Assembly (NCBI RefSeq): GCF_008727775.1
Contig: NZ_CP044232.1
Span: 1,178,001-1,242,000, forward strand
Length of the DNA stretch: 64,000 nt
Direction of reading: 5' to 3'
Origin: Microbacterium lushaniae
GTDB lineage: Bacteria; Actinomycetota; Actinomycetes; Actinomycetales; Microbacteriaceae
Numbering within the stretch: the stretch's first letter is position 1; each line of letters begins with the position of its first letter. Of the stretch, positions 11,766 to 21,094 are shown in pieces. The position numbers were made by a program, and so were the translations under genes. Below the pieces are notes generated by a model. The model saw nothing but the letters and a program-made list of their open reading frames with translations, ran no database searches and had not been told where the DNA came from.

Positions 11766-12995
11766 ATGCGGATCCTCATCATCGGCGCGGGCGGCGTGGG
11801 GTCGGCAGCGGCCCGGATCGCCGTGCGCCGGTCGTTCTTCGACGCGCTCGTGATCGCCGACTACGACCCGGCGCGGCCGGCGGCGCTCGTCGCCGAGCTC
11901 GGCGATCCTCGCCTGAGCGCAGCGCACGTGGACGCGAGCAGCGCCCAGTCGGTGGCCGACCTCGTCCGCGCGCATGACATCACGCACGTGCTGAACGCGG
12001 TGGATCCGCGCTTCGTCCTGCCGATCTTCGACGGCTGCTTCGCGGCGGGCGTCACCTACCTCGACATGGCGATGAGCCTGTCGACGCGGCATCCGGAGCG
12101 TCCCTTCGAGCTCCCCGGCGTCAAGCTCGGCGATGAGCAGTTCGCCCGTGCCGACGCGTGGGAGCGCAGGGGACTCCTCGCCCTGGTGGGGATCGGCGTC
12201 GAGCCGGGCCTCAGCGACGTGTTCGCGCGGTACGCCGAGGACGAGCTGTTCTCCGAGATCGACGAACTCGGCGTGCGCGACGGTGCGAACCTCGTGGTCG
12301 CGGGGTACGACTTCGCGCCGTCGTTCTCCATCTGGACGACGATCGAGGAGTGCCTGAATCCGCCCGTCGTCTACGAGCGGGACCGCGGGTGGTACACGAC
12401 CGAGCCCTTCAGCGAGCCGGAGGTGTTCGACTTCCCCGAGGGCATCGGCCCGGTGGAATGCGTCAACGTCGAGCACGAGGAGGTGCTCCTGATGCCGCGG
12501 TGGACCAGCGCGAAGCGCGTGACGTTCAAGTACGGGCTGGGCGACGAGTTCATCGAGGTGCTGAAGGTCCTGGCCAAGCTCGGTCTGGACCGGACCGATC
12601 CGGTGACCGTGAAGGGCGTCGAGGTGTCGCCGCGAGATGTCGTGGCGGCGTGCCTGCCCGACCCGGCGACCCTCGGCGATCGCATGAGCGGCAAGACGTG
12701 CGCGGGGGTGTGGGTGACCGGCACCGGGAAGGACGGGTCGCCGCGCTCGACGTACCTCTACCACGTCGCGGACAACGAGCGGACGATGGCCGAGTACGGC
12801 TCGCAGGCGGTGGTGTGGCAGACGGCGCTGAACCCCCTCATCGCCCTGGAGCTGCTGGCCGCCGGGACATGGTCGGGCGCGGGCGTGCTCGGCCCCGAGG
12901 CGTTCCCCGCTCGTCCGTTCCTCGACCTGCTGTCCGCCCCGGCCCCCGCCGGCTACGGCTCCCCGTGGGGCATCCAGGAGAAGGCGCCCGCCTGA
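11766..12995 (+). CDS. Saccharopine dehydrogenase-like NAD(P) oxidoreductase
   Basis: The product is 409 residues. The N-terminal Rossmann fold [19 protein letters not shown] binds NAD(P), with an acidic residue at the end of the second strand (IADYD), and is followed by the [28 protein letters not shown] segment of the saccharopine dehydrogenase family. Members include saccharopine, lysine 6- and carboxynorspermidine dehydrogenases, and the sequence alone does not choose between them. It sits 3 bp after an amino-acid permease, so uptake plus oxidation or reductive condensation of a basic amino acid is a plausible unit. It converges on ald. Confidence 0.75.
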   Translation: MRILIIGAGGVGSAAARIAVRRSFFDALVIADYDPARPAALVAELGDPRLSAAHVDASSAQSVADLVRAHDITHVLNAVDPRFVLPIFDGCFAAGVTYLDMAMSLSTRHPERPFELPGVKLGDEQFARADAWERRGLLALVGIGVEPGLSDVFARYAEDELFSEIDELGVRDGANLVVAGYDFAPSFSIWTTIEECLNPPVVYERDRGWYTTEPFSEPEVFDFPEGIGPVECVNVEHEEVLLMPRWTSAKRVTFKYGLGDEFIEVLKVLAKLGLDRTDPVTVKGVEVSPRDVVAACLPDPATLGDRMSGKTCAGVWVTGTGKDGSPRSTYLYHVADNERTMAEYGSQAVVWQTALNPLIALELLAAGTWSGAGVLGPEAFPARPFLDLLSAPAPAGYGSPWGIQEKAPA

Positions 12996-13016
12996 CCCGC
13001 CGCGGCGACGTGCACC

Positions 13017-13033
13017 CCGGCGCGAGGCGCCGG
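13017..13033. terminator. Bidirectional hairpin between convergent genes
   Basis: CCGGCGC-GAG-GCGCCGG is a perfect 7-bp stem with a 3-nt loop, between the stop at 12995 and the ald stop at 13040. Symmetry lets it serve both strands. Confidence 0.5.
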
Positions 13034-13039
13034 CCGGCG

Positions 13040-14155
13040 TCAGGCGAGGACGTCGGCGGGGGATGCGGCGGACAGGCCATGGGCGCCGGCCACCCCCTCG
13101 TTCACCACGGCGCCGCCGGCGGTGTTCAGGCCCGCCGCGAGTGCGGCGTCGGCCCGCAGCGCCTCGCGCCACCCGCGCGCCGCGATCTGGCGGACGTAGG
13201 GCAGCGTGACATTGGTGAGCGCCGAGGTGGAGGTGTTCGGCACGGCGCCGGGCATGTTGGCGACGCAGTAGAAGACCGACCCGTGCACCTCGAAGGTGGG
13301 GGAGGCGTGGGTGGTCGGACGGGTGTCGGCGAAGCATCCGCCCTGGTCCACGGCGATGTCCACGAGCACACTGCCGGGCCGCATGCGCGCGACCGTCTCG
13401 TTGGAGACGAGCTTGGGGGCGCGTGCGCCGGGGATCAGCACGGCGCCGATGACGAGGTCGGAGCCGACGACGGCGCGCTCCAGGTCGAGCGGGTTGGAAG
13501 CTGCGGTGCGGATGCGGCCCTGGAAATGGTCGTCGAGGTACCGGAGTCGCTGCACGTTGGTGTCGAAGACGGTCACCTCCGCACCGAGCCCCGCCGCGAT
13601 GACGGTGGCGTTCGCCCCGGCCACGCCGCCGCCGATGACGGTCACCCGCGCGGGGCGGGTGCCGGGGACCCCCGACATGAGCAGGCCCAGCCCGCCCTCC
13701 GACCGCAGGAGGGTGTGGGCGCCCACCGTGGGCGCCAGGCGCCCGGCGACCTCGCTCATCGGCGCGAGGAGCGGAAGGCTCCCCCCGGGCAGCTGCACCG
13801 TCTCGTACGCGATGGCGGTGACCCCGTCGGCGAGCAGCCGCTCGGTGAGCGGACGATCGGCGGCGAGGTGCAGGTACGTGAAGATCACGAGGTCGTCGCG
13901 GAAGTGTCCGTACTCGCTGGGGATGGGCTCCTTGACCTTCAGCAGCAGCTCGGCGCGCGACCACACCTCGGCCGCGTCGTCGAGGAGCCGCGCGCCGGCC
14001 TCCTCATAGTCGGTGTCGGTCATGGACGAACCGAGCCCCGCGCCGCGCTGGACGAAAACCTCGTGTCCGGCGGCGACCAGGTCGTGCACCCCCGAAGGGG
14101 TCAGGGCCACGCGGTACTCGTTGTCTTTCACCTCGGTGGGAACGCAGATCCTCAT
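13040..14155 (-). CDS. ald: Alanine dehydrogenase
   Basis: NAD-dependent interconversion of L-alanine with pyruvate and ammonia, cytoplasmic. The product is 371 residues, the normal family length. It begins [20 protein letters not shown]. It shows the [19 protein letters not shown] loop, LLLKVKEP with the substrate lysine, TYLHLAAD with the catalytic histidine, the Rossmann motif [19 protein letters not shown], and [19 protein letters not shown] near the C-terminus. The start at 14155 has GGAGAGG 8 bp upstream and matches the family start; six extra upstream codons were dropped. It follows the asparaginase gene on the same strand after 36 bp. Confidence 0.95.
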   Translation of the reverse strand: MRICVPTEVKDNEYRVALTPSGVHDLVAAGHEVFVQRGAGLGSSMTDTDYEEAGARLLDDAAEVWSRAELLLKVKEPIPSEYGHFRDDLVIFTYLHLAADRPLTERLLADGVTAIAYETVQLPGGSLPLLAPMSEVAGRLAPTVGAHTLLRSEGGLGLLMSGVPGTRPARVTVIGGGVAGANATVIAAGLGAEVTVFDTNVQRLRYLDDHFQGRIRTAASNPLDLERAVVGSDLVIGAVLIPGARAPKLVSNETVARMRPGSVLVDIAVDQGGCFADTRPTTHASPTFEVHGSVFYCVANMPGAVPNTSTSALTNVTLPYVRQIAARGWREALRADAALAAGLNTAGGAVVNEGVAGAHGLSAASPADVLA

Positions 14156-14191
14156 CGATCGACCTCTCCGCACAGCCGGGTGGGCCGCGCT

Positions 14192-15175
14192 CTAGAACGC
14201 GGGGCGGATGACCCCGACATCTCGGCCGCCGCCGGAGACCGACAGCGGAAGGTGTGACATCGTCTCGGCGACATCGGCCGCCGCGAGTGCGCCGGCGCGC
14301 TCGAGCAGCCGCAGGGCGACGGCGGATGCGGCTCGGCCGCTGCCGTCCAGGATTTTCAGCGCGACCGTGGTGCCGTCGGGTGCGACCACGACCTGCACGC
14401 CCTCCGCGCCGGCCTTGGCGAAGACGCCGAGCCGTTCGATCATGATCGTGTCGGGGCGGCCGGGGCCGTCGATGGTCCACGGGTTCTGCCGCACGGCGCC
14501 CACGAGCGCACCGGCGGAGCGGTGCAGGGCGAACGGTGAGCGTTCCGACGACGTGCCCACGCGCTGGATCGCGCGCGCGAGCCCGGTCAGGGTCATGGCG
14601 TACACGGGTGCGCCGCATCCGTCCACTGCCATCGCCGCGGACTTCTCGCCCGTGAGGCGCTCGACCAGTTCGCGGATGTGCGTCTGGATCGGGTGGGCGG
14701 GGTCGAGGTAGCCGCCGGTGTCCCACCCGTTCGTCGTGCAGGTCAGCAGCATCGCGGCGTGCTTGCCGGAGCAGTTCATGCGGATGCGGGCGGGCTCGGC
14801 CCGGTCGCGCACCAGTTCGTCGCGCGTGGCGGTGTCGGACGGCCACGCGGGCGGGCAGCCGAGCGCTTCCTCGCCGAGCCCGGCGGCGGTGAGGATGTCG
14901 CGCACGACGGCGACGTGCCGGTCGGTGCCGGAGTGGCTGGCGGTCGCGAGAGCCAGGCGCTCGCCATCCAGCGGTGCTCCGGCGGTCAGGCACGCGAGGG
15001 CCTGCAGGGGCTTCATGCTCGAGCGCGGCAGGATCGTCGCCGACGCGTCGCCGAGCCGGTCGGCCACGGTGCCGTCGGGGGCCAGCACGATGGCCGCCCC
15101 GCTGTGGCGGGATTCGACGAAGCCGTTGCGCTCGACGAGGGCGAGATCCACGGATGCGGCGGAGGTCAACGGCAC
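14192..15175 (-). CDS. L-asparaginase II (thermolabile type)
   Basis: The product is 327 residues of the asparaginase II family (the Rhizobium/Actinobacteria type, unrelated to E. coli AnsA/AnsB). It would hydrolyse asparagine to aspartate and ammonia. Family motifs are SSMKPLQALACL, SHSGTDRHVAVV and MNCSGKHAAMLLTC. The GTG start at 15175 lies 6 nt after TAGTGT on the minus strand, predicting a leaderless mRNA. No signal peptide, so cytoplasmic. It precedes ald by 36 bp; the pair could deaminate amino acids together, with ammonia as the common product (inference). Confidence 0.88.
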   Translation of the reverse strand: MPLTSAASVDLALVERNGFVESRHSGAAIVLAPDGTVADRLGDASATILPRSSMKPLQALACLTAGAPLDGERLALATASHSGTDRHVAVVRDILTAAGLGEEALGCPPAWPSDTATRDELVRDRAEPARIRMNCSGKHAAMLLTCTTNGWDTGGYLDPAHPIQTHIRELVERLTGEKSAAMAVDGCGAPVYAMTLTGLARAIQRVGTSSERSPFALHRSAGALVGAVRQNPWTIDGPGRPDTIMIERLGVFAKAGAEGVQVVVAPDGTTVALKILDGSGRAASAVALRLLERAGALAAADVAETMSHLPLSVSGGGRDVGVIRPAF

Positions 15176-15238
15176 CCCTCCACACTAACGCCGACGCCGG
15201 CGGGGGCGCGGGGCGACGCACGGTGGGAGACTGGCCCG

Positions 15239-15706
15239 ATGACGGGTGAGCACACGTACCGGGTGGCTGCGACGTGGACGGGCGACCGCGGCACCGGCAC
15301 GAGCGGGTACCGCGACTACGACCGGTCGGTGACGGTGGAGGTGGCGGGGAAGCCGGCTCTGCCGGTGTCGGCCGACCGGCCCTTCCGCGGCGATGGCGCC
15401 AAGTGGAACCCGGAGGACCTGCTGGTGGCCGCACTCGCGGAGTGCCACCTGCTGTCGTACCTGTACGCGTGCGTGCAGGCGGGGGTCGTGGTGACGGCCT
15501 ACGAAGACCAGGCCGTGGGCACTGTGGTGGTGGAGGGCAACGGCGGCGCGTTCCGCGAGGTGGTGCTGCATCCGCGGGTCGTGGTGGCCGACGCTTCGAT
15601 GGTGGATGCCGCCGTCGCCGCCCACGCGGACGCCCACGAGTGGTGCTTCATCGCCAACTCCGTGAACTTCCCCGTCCGCATCGATCCGGTCGTGCTCGTC
15701 GCCTGA
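15239..15706 (+). CDS. OsmC-family peroxidase
   Basis: The product is 155 residues of the OsmC/Ohr fold, thiol peroxidases that reduce organic hydroperoxides. The segment KWNPEDLLVAALAECHLLSYLYAC carries the two family cysteines (the Cys in AECHLL and the one in YLYAC). The second usually sits in a VCP-type loop further along, so the exact resolving cysteine is unsure. The ATG at 15239 lies 6 nt after GAGACT, fitting a leaderless start. It is divergent from the asparaginase gene and convergent with glpK across a long palindrome. Confidence 0.85.
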   Translation: MTGEHTYRVAATWTGDRGTGTSGYRDYDRSVTVEVAGKPALPVSADRPFRGDGAKWNPEDLLVAALAECHLLSYLYACVQAGVVVTAYEDQAVGTVVVEGNGGAFREVVLHPRVVVADASMVDAAVAAHADAHEWCFIANSVNFPVRIDPVVLVA

Positions 15707-15718
15707 CCCACCCCACGG

Positions 15719-15791
15719 CCGCGAGACTGCACGCAGCCGACGAGACCGCGGCATAATGTCGCGGTCTCGTCGGTGCGGTGCAGTCTCGGCG
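15719..15791. repeat. Long palindrome between osmC-like gene and glpK
   Basis: The inner 14-bp perfect arms CCGACGAGACCGCG / CGCGGTCTCGTCGG flank a 9-nt A/T-containing loop (GCATAATGT). Outer arms GAGACTGCAC / GTGCAGTCTC add 10 bp. A further match, CTGACCCACCC / GGGTGGGTCAG, reaches both stop codons (about 15703-15829). It probably acts as a bidirectional terminator and belongs to the palindrome family in the findings. Confidence 0.8.
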
Positions 15792-15824
15792 GGTGGTGCG
15801 AGTGCGATCGCGGGGTCGGGTGGG

Positions 15825-17339
15825 TCAGCGCACGTCGTCGTCGACCCAGTCCATCGACTTGGTCACGGCCTTCTTCCACAGGCGCAGCTGGCGCTCGCGC
15901 TCCTCGGGGTCCATGTCGGGCTCCCAGCGCTTGCCCTCCTGCCAGTTCGCACGCAGGTCGTCGAGGTTGTCCCAGAAGCCGACGGCGAGCCCCGCCGCGT
16001 ACGCGGCACCGAGGGCCGTGGTCTCGGCGACCACCGGGCGGATGACCGAGACGCCCAGGATGTCGGCCTGGAACTGCATGAGCGCGTCGTTGGCGGTCAT
16101 GCCACCGTCGACCTTGAGCTCCTCCAGCTGCACGCCCGAGTCGGCGTTGACGGCGTCCAGCACCTCGCGCGTCTGGAAGGCGGTCGCCTCCAGCGCGGCG
16201 CGGGCGATGTGGTTCTTGTTGACGTAGCGCGTCATGCCCACGATCGCCCCGCGTGCGTCGGGGCGCCAGTACGGGGCGAACAGGCCCGAGAACGCCGGGA
16301 CGAAGTAGACGCCGCCGTTGTCCTCGACCGCTTCGGCCAGCTGCTCGACCTCGGGGGCGGAGGAGATGATGCCCAGCTGATCGCGCAGCCACTGGATGAG
16401 CGATCCCGTCACGGCGATCGACCCCTCCAGCGCGTAGTGCGCCGGACCGTCGCCGAGCTTGTAGCCCAGCGTGGTGAGCAGGCCGTTCTTGGAGCGGACG
16501 ATCTCCTCGCCGGTGTTGAAGATGAGGAAGTTGCCCGTGCCGTAGGTGTTCTTGCTCTCGCCCGGGTCGTAGGCGGCCTGCCCGAAGGTGGCGGCCTGCT
16601 GATCGCCGAGGATGCCGGCAACCGGCGTCTCACGCAGCAGCGAAGACGACTCTGCGTGGCCGTACACCTCGGAGGACGAGCGGATCTCCGGCAGCATCGA
16701 GCGCGGCACCCCGAAGACCTCGAGGATGTCGTCGCGCCACTGCAGGGTCTCCAGGTCCATGAACAGCGTGCGGCTGGCGTTGGTCACGTCGGTCGCGTGC
16801 ACCCCGCCCTCGGGTCCGCCGGTGATGTTCCACAGCACCCAGGAGTCGGTCGTGCCGAACAGCAGGTCGCCGGCCTCGGCGCGTTCGCGGGCCCCCTCGA
16901 CGTTCTCCAGGATCCACATGATCTTCGTGCCGGAGAAGTACGTCGCCAGCGGCAGCCCGACGATCTCCTTGAACCGCTCCACGCCGCCGTCCTCCGCGAG
17001 GCGGTCCACGAGCGGCTGCGTGCGGGTGTCCTGCCACACGATCGCGTTGTACACCGGCTCTCCGGTGTTCTTGTCCCACACCACTGCGGTCTCGCGCTGG
17101 TTGGTGATGCCGACGGCGGCGATGTCGTGGCGGGTGACGTCGGCCCGGCTGAGGGCGAGGCCGATCACTTCCTGCGTGTTGTGCCAGATCTCGGATGGGT
17201 CGTGCTCGACCCATCCGGCCTTCGGGAAGATCTGCTCGTGCTCCTTCTGCCCGACCGAGACGACGCCTCCCTTCCGGTCGAAGATCATCGCGCGGGTGGA
17301 GGTGGTGCCTTGATCGATGGCGAGGACGTAGTCAGCCAT
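15825..17339 (-). CDS. glpK: Glycerol kinase
   Basis: Phosphorylates glycerol to sn-glycerol 3-phosphate with ATP. The product is 504 residues of the FGGY kinase family, normal length. [20 protein letters not shown] is the N-terminal phosphate-binding loop; [13 protein letters not shown] and WQDTRTQ bind glycerol. The adenosine motif is [17 protein letters not shown] and the DLDDLR/W region ends the protein. The start at 17339 has GGAAG just upstream; 23 upstream codons are ignored because they run into the intercistronic hairpin. It is the last gene of glpD-glpF-glpK. Confidence 0.97.
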   Translation of the reverse strand: MADYVLAIDQGTTSTRAMIFDRKGGVVSVGQKEHEQIFPKAGWVEHDPSEIWHNTQEVIGLALSRADVTRHDIAAVGITNQRETAVVWDKNTGEPVYNAIVWQDTRTQPLVDRLAEDGGVERFKEIVGLPLATYFSGTKIMWILENVEGARERAEAGDLLFGTTDSWVLWNITGGPEGGVHATDVTNASRTLFMDLETLQWRDDILEVFGVPRSMLPEIRSSSEVYGHAESSSLLRETPVAGILGDQQAATFGQAAYDPGESKNTYGTGNFLIFNTGEEIVRSKNGLLTTLGYKLGDGPAHYALEGSIAVTGSLIQWLRDQLGIISSAPEVEQLAEAVEDNGGVYFVPAFSGLFAPYWRPDARGAIVGMTRYVNKNHIARAALEATAFQTREVLDAVNADSGVQLEELKVDGGMTANDALMQFQADILGVSVIRPVVAETTALGAAYAAGLAVGFWDNLDDLRANWQEGKRWEPDMDPEERERQLRLWKKAVTKSMDWVDDDVR

Positions 17340-17381
17340 GTGGACTTCCTTGTCTGTGTGAGGGTTTCGGATATGGAAGGT

Positions 17382-17409
17382 GGTGGGCGCCGCCGCGGCG
17401 GCGCCCACC
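17382..17409 (-). promoter_or_regulatory. Perfect palindrome between glpF and glpK
   Basis: The 28-bp block beginning GGTGGGCGCCGCC is its own reverse complement, with no loop in duplex DNA; as RNA it would form a 12-bp hairpin with a tiny loop. It lies 3 bp after the glpF stop and 42 bp before the glpK start. It could act as a partial terminator or as an mRNA end stabiliser that sets the GlpF/GlpK ratio. Confidence 0.55.
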
Positions 17410-17412
17410 GGG

Positions 17413-18165
17413 TCAGGCCAGGCTCAGGAGCACGGGCGCGAGGAGTGCGGCGATGGCGCCGCCCAGAAGGGGGCCGACCACGGGCACCCACGAGTACGCC
17501 CAGTCGCTGGAGCCCTTGCCCTTGATGGGCAGGACGGCGTGGGCGATGCGCGGACCGAGGTCGCGGGCGGGGTTGATGGCGTAGCCGGTGGGGCCACCCA
17601 GCGATGCGCCGATGCCGACCACGAGCAGAGCGACCGGTACCGCGGCGAGCGGACCGAGTCCGCCGGGAACGCCGACGTCGATGTCACCGTAATCGGCGAA
17701 GGCGAAGATGACGAACATCAGCACGAAGGTGCCGATGACCTCCGTGGCGAGGTTCCATCCGTACGAGCGCATGGCCGGCCCGGTCGAGAAGACCGCGAGC
17801 TTGAGGGCGGGATCGGGCTCCTCGTCGAAGTGCTGCTTGTACGCGACCCACGCGAGCACCGCGCCCACGAAGGCGCCGACCAGCTGCGCGAGGATGGCGA
17901 TGAGGAACCAGACGAACTCGATGTTCCCGGCGATGAGCAGGGCGAGCGAGACGGCAGGGTTGATCATCGCGCCGGAGTACGCCGAGACCAGGACGCCGGC
18001 GAACACGGCGAGGCCCCACCCCCAGTTGATCAGCAGCCAGCCGCCGCCGTTGCCCTTCGTGCGGGCCAGGACGACGTTGGCGACCACGCCGCAGCCCAGG
18101 AGGACGAGCATGGCGGTTCCGACGAACTCGGACAGGAAATACAGACCCAGATTCACTTCTTGCAT
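17413..18165 (-). CDS. glpF: Glycerol uptake facilitator (aquaglyceroporin)
   Basis: Membrane channel of the MIP family, 250 residues with six helices. Both pore loops are visible: [13 protein letters not shown] (first NPA) and [14 protein letters not shown] (second NPA followed by Arg-Asp, the aspartate being typical of glycerol-passing members). The chosen ATG at 18165 begins [20 protein letters not shown]; a longer frame starts 14 codons earlier without better support. It follows glpD by 117 bp and precedes glpK by 73 bp on the same strand. Confidence 0.95.
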   Translation of the reverse strand: MQEVNLGLYFLSEFVGTAMLVLLGCGVVANVVLARTKGNGGGWLLINWGWGLAVFAGVLVSAYSGAMINPAVSLALLIAGNIEFVWFLIAILAQLVGAFVGAVLAWVAYKQHFDEEPDPALKLAVFSTGPAMRSYGWNLATEVIGTFVLMFVIFAFADYGDIDVGVPGGLGPLAAVPVALLVVGIGASLGGPTGYAINPARDLGPRIAHAVLPIKGKGSSDWAYSWVPVVGPLLGGAIAALLAPVLLSLA

Positions 18166-18282
18166 GTCGACATCGACCTTTCCGTGAAGTACCCGCTCTG
18201 CGCCCACAAGCCTCGGCCGGGGCCCTTGTGAGTGCGAGGCTAGCGATCACAGGGGTCGCAGGCGAGGGGGGTCGGCGCGAGC

Positions 18283-20010
18283 TCACCGGGAGGCGCTGTC
18301 GACCTCCTCGAACTCCACGCGGTGCGCGCCGCGGAGGATCTCCACCGTGCGGGCGACCTCGTGCTCGCACCGCTGGGTGTCCCAGCCCAGCACGCCGGCG
18401 ATGGCGTCGGTGACTTCGCGCAGCGTCTGGTGGCTCACGGCACCCGTGAAGGCCAGCGACGTGCGCCGCAGCACGACGTCGAGCAGATGAACCACCTGTT
18501 CCGTCGCCGCCAGGTGCGCCAGCTCCTCGGCGTAGTACCCGTCGGCGTGCGGGAGGGGTGTCGCCTCCGGGGGGAGAGCCGCCAGCACTTCGGTGGCGCG
18601 CGTGCCGTAGCGGCCCAGCATCCGCTCGACCACCTCCGCGGGGTGACCGGATGCGTTGGCCTGGATCCAGCGGCGGCGGTCGGCGTCGGTGCGCGGGAAG
18701 CCCTTGCCCCCGCCGATGGCGACGCCGGCGGTGCTGAGGCGGTGCGGGCGACCCAGCGTCTGCATCGTGCGGGTGCTCAGGTGCTCCGCCAGCGCGCGGA
18801 AGGTGGTCCACTTGCCGCCCACCAGGCTCAGGATGGGGGTGCCCTGGTGGGTGTCGTCGACGATGCGGTAGTCGCGCGAGACGAAGCCGGGCGCGGTGTC
18901 GTCGTGGCGGGGGAGCGGGCGGATGCCCGAGAACGTGTAGACGATCTGCGAGCGGTCCACCGCGATGTCGGGGAACACCTGCGCGATGAGGTCGAAGAAG
19001 TACTCGATCTCGTCGTCGGTGCACACCGCCGGCTCGGCCGGGTCGGCGTCGATGTCGGTCGTGCCCACCAGAACGCGTCCCTTGAGCGGGTAGATCAGCA
19101 CGATGCGGCCGTCGGAGTGCTCGAAGAAGATCTCGCGGCCCTTCGTCGCCGCCAGGAGCTCGGGGTGATCCAGCACGATGTGCGACCCCTTCGTGCCCCC
19201 CATGAAGCGCGTGGGCATGCCCAGCGCGTCGTTCGTGAGGTCGGTCCACGGGCCGCTGGCGTTGACGACGACCTTGGCCCGGATCGAGAACTCCTCGCCG
19301 CTGAGCTCGTCGCGCAGCTGCACCGCGCCGTCGCGCATGCCCACCGCGCCGACGTAGTTCACCGCGGTGGCGCGCGGTCCGCCCGCTTCCAGGCCGTCGT
19401 GCAGCACGTCCAGTGCGAGGCGCTCCGGATCCCACATCGACGCGTCGTAGTACGTGGCGGTGTACTTCACGCCGGGGTTCATGTCGGGGAACTCCGCCAG
19501 CGACGCCTTGCGACCGCGGAAGCGGTGCCGTGGCACGGCGCCGCCGCCGCGCGAGAAGGTGTCGTAGATCATCAGTCCGGTCTTGATGAGCAGTGCGCCC
19601 CGCTCTCGCGGCTTGCCGCGACCGTGGGTCACCAGCAGCCGGAACGGGGCGGAGAGGACGCCCGAGAGCGTCTTGAAGATCGGGATCGTCGTCTGCAGCG
19701 GCCGCACGTAGTGGGGAGCGGTGCGCAGCAGCGCGTTGCGCTCGGTGACCGCCTCCTTCACGAGGCGGAACTCGCCGTTCTCCAGGTAGCGGATGCCGCC
19801 GTGCACCATGTGGCTCGACGCGGAGGAGGCGCCGGAGACGAAGTCGCCGCGGTCGACGAGGGCGATGTCCACGCCCTGCAGCGCGAGGTCGCGGAAGGTC
19901 GCGATGCCGTTGATGCCACCGCCCACGACGAGGATGTCGACATCCCCGCGCGCGCGGAGCGCCTGAACGTCAGGGCGGACGGGGGAGGAGGACGGCGTCG
20001 GCGTAGTCAC
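18283..20010 (-). CDS. glpD: Glycerol-3-phosphate dehydrogenase (FAD)
   Basis: Membrane-associated flavoenzyme that oxidises glycerol 3-phosphate to dihydroxyacetone phosphate and feeds the quinone pool. The product is 575 residues, standard length. ILVVGGGINGIATFRDLALQG binds the FAD ADP moiety, followed by FVSGASSASSHMVHGGIRYLE and VGTTDIDADP. The C-terminal cap domain is present. The GTG start at 20010 has GAAAGG 8 bp upstream. It is the first gene of the minus-strand glp cluster, divergent from the SorC-type regulator, with an inverted repeat between them. Confidence 0.95.
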   Translation of the reverse strand: MTTPTPSSSPVRPDVQALRARGDVDILVVGGGINGIATFRDLALQGVDIALVDRGDFVSGASSASSHMVHGGIRYLENGEFRLVKEAVTERNALLRTAPHYVRPLQTTIPIFKTLSGVLSAPFRLLVTHGRGKPRERGALLIKTGLMIYDTFSRGGGAVPRHRFRGRKASLAEFPDMNPGVKYTATYYDASMWDPERLALDVLHDGLEAGGPRATAVNYVGAVGMRDGAVQLRDELSGEEFSIRAKVVVNASGPWTDLTNDALGMPTRFMGGTKGSHIVLDHPELLAATKGREIFFEHSDGRIVLIYPLKGRVLVGTTDIDADPAEPAVCTDDEIEYFFDLIAQVFPDIAVDRSQIVYTFSGIRPLPRHDDTAPGFVSRDYRIVDDTHQGTPILSLVGGKWTTFRALAEHLSTRTMQTLGRPHRLSTAGVAIGGGKGFPRTDADRRRWIQANASGHPAEVVERMLGRYGTRATEVLAALPPEATPLPHADGYYAEELAHLAATEQVVHLLDVVLRRTSLAFTGAVSHQTLREVTDAIAGVLGWDTQRCEHEVARTVEILRGAHRVEFEEVDSASR

Positions 20011-20073
20011 GGATGCGGCCTTTCAGGGAGCGTCCCTCCACCCTCACCCCTCGTGCACGGAGTTTCAAGCCAG

Positions 20074-20089
20074 TTGCACAAACGTGCAA
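20074..20089. promoter_or_regulatory. Inverted repeat operator between glpD and the SorC-type regulator
   Basis: TTGCAC-AAAC-GTGCAA is a perfect 6-4-6 inverted repeat, 64 bp upstream of glpD and 30 bp upstream of the regulator start, inside an unusually A/T-rich stretch for this genome. The size and symmetry fit a dimeric helix-turn-helix regulator. The adjacent SorC-type protein is the natural candidate. Confidence 0.6.
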
Positions 20090-20118
20090 AGATGAAGGCC
20101 TCCGGAGGGGGACACCTC

Positions 20119-21087
20119 ATGCCATCAGCGGCCACGCGCCCGCAGGACGCCCTGCGAGCGGCACAGCTGTACTACCTGCAGGACCTCACGATGGAGGCCA
20201 TCGCGAGCGAGATGCACGTGTCGCGCTCCTCCGTGTCACGCCTGCTCTCCTACGCCCGCGACAGCGGATTGGTGACGATCTCGATCCACTCGCCGCACGA
20301 TGCCCGCAACCAGCTGGAGAGCCGCGTGGCCGACCGGTTCGGGATCACCGCGCACGTGGTGCCCACCCCCGACCGCATCAGCGAGGCGGAACGACTCGAG
20401 CGCACCGCGCTGTCGGCCGCGCGCATCCTCACGGGCCGCGTGGATTCGGCCATGACGGTCGGGATCGCGTGGGGGTCGACCCTCTCCGCCATCGCCCGGC
20501 ATCTGCCCACCAAGCGCACGCACGACTCCCGCGTCGTGCAGATGAACGGGGCCGCGAACGTGCGCACGTCGGGCATCCCCTACGCCGGTGAGATCCTGAC
20601 CCGGTTCGGATCGGCATGGTCGGCGTCGGTGCACCAATTCCCGGTGCCGGCACTGTTCGATGATCCGCTGACGAAGCAGGCGATGTGGCGGGAGCGATCC
20701 GTTCGCGCCGTGCTGGAGATCCAGGAGCGCGTGAGCGTGTTCGTCTTCGGACTGGGCTCCCCGCACGCCGATGTGCCGTCGCACGTGTACGCCGGGGACT
20801 ATTTCGACGACGCCGACCGCCGCTCGATCGAGCGCTCCGGCGTCGTCGGCGACTGCGCGACGGTCTTCTACCGCCTGGACGGAACGTCGGACGGGATCGA
20901 GCTCAACGAGCGCTCCAGCGGGCCCGACCTGTCGGCGGTCCGCCGCATCCCCCGACGGTTCTGCGTCGTGTCGAGCCTGTCCAAGCTCGACAGCCTGCGC
21001 GGCGCGCTCGCCGCCGGACTGATCACCGAACTCGTCGTGGAGGAGTCCCTCGCCCGGCGGCTGCTGGAAGTCGGCACGGCGCGCTGA
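20119..21087 (+). CDS. SorC/DeoR-type sugar-binding transcriptional regulator
   Basis: The product is 322 residues. The N-terminal helix-turn-helix is LYYLQDLTMEAIASEMHVSRSSVSRLLSYARDSGLV at about residues 14-50. The C-terminal effector domain of the SorC family follows (GIAWGSTLSAIARHLP, DYFDD, SLSKLDSLRGALAAGLITELVVEE) and usually senses a phosphorylated sugar. The ATG at 20119 has GGAGGGG 8 bp upstream; an earlier ATG at 20092 lacks one. It sits between glpD and dhaM, so it probably controls glycerol and/or dihydroxyacetone use, with a triose or glycerol phosphate as effector (inference). Confidence 0.85.
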   Translation: MPSAATRPQDALRAAQLYYLQDLTMEAIASEMHVSRSSVSRLLSYARDSGLVTISIHSPHDARNQLESRVADRFGITAHVVPTPDRISEAERLERTALSAARILTGRVDSAMTVGIAWGSTLSAIARHLPTKRTHDSRVVQMNGAANVRTSGIPYAGEILTRFGSAWSASVHQFPVPALFDDPLTKQAMWRERSVRAVLEIQERVSVFVFGLGSPHADVPSHVYAGDYFDDADRRSIERSGVVGDCATVFYRLDGTSDGIELNERSSGPDLSAVRRIPRRFCVVSSLSKLDSLRGALAAGLITELVVEESLARRLLEVGTAR

Positions 21088-21094
21088 ACGCGCG

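Noticed and set aside
10101..13964. A very long open frame on the minus strand across the permease and saccharopine-dehydrogenase-like genes
   Set aside because: It is antisense to well-supported genes; its Arg/His/Asp-rich composition is what high-G+C antisense frames produce, and no domain is seen.
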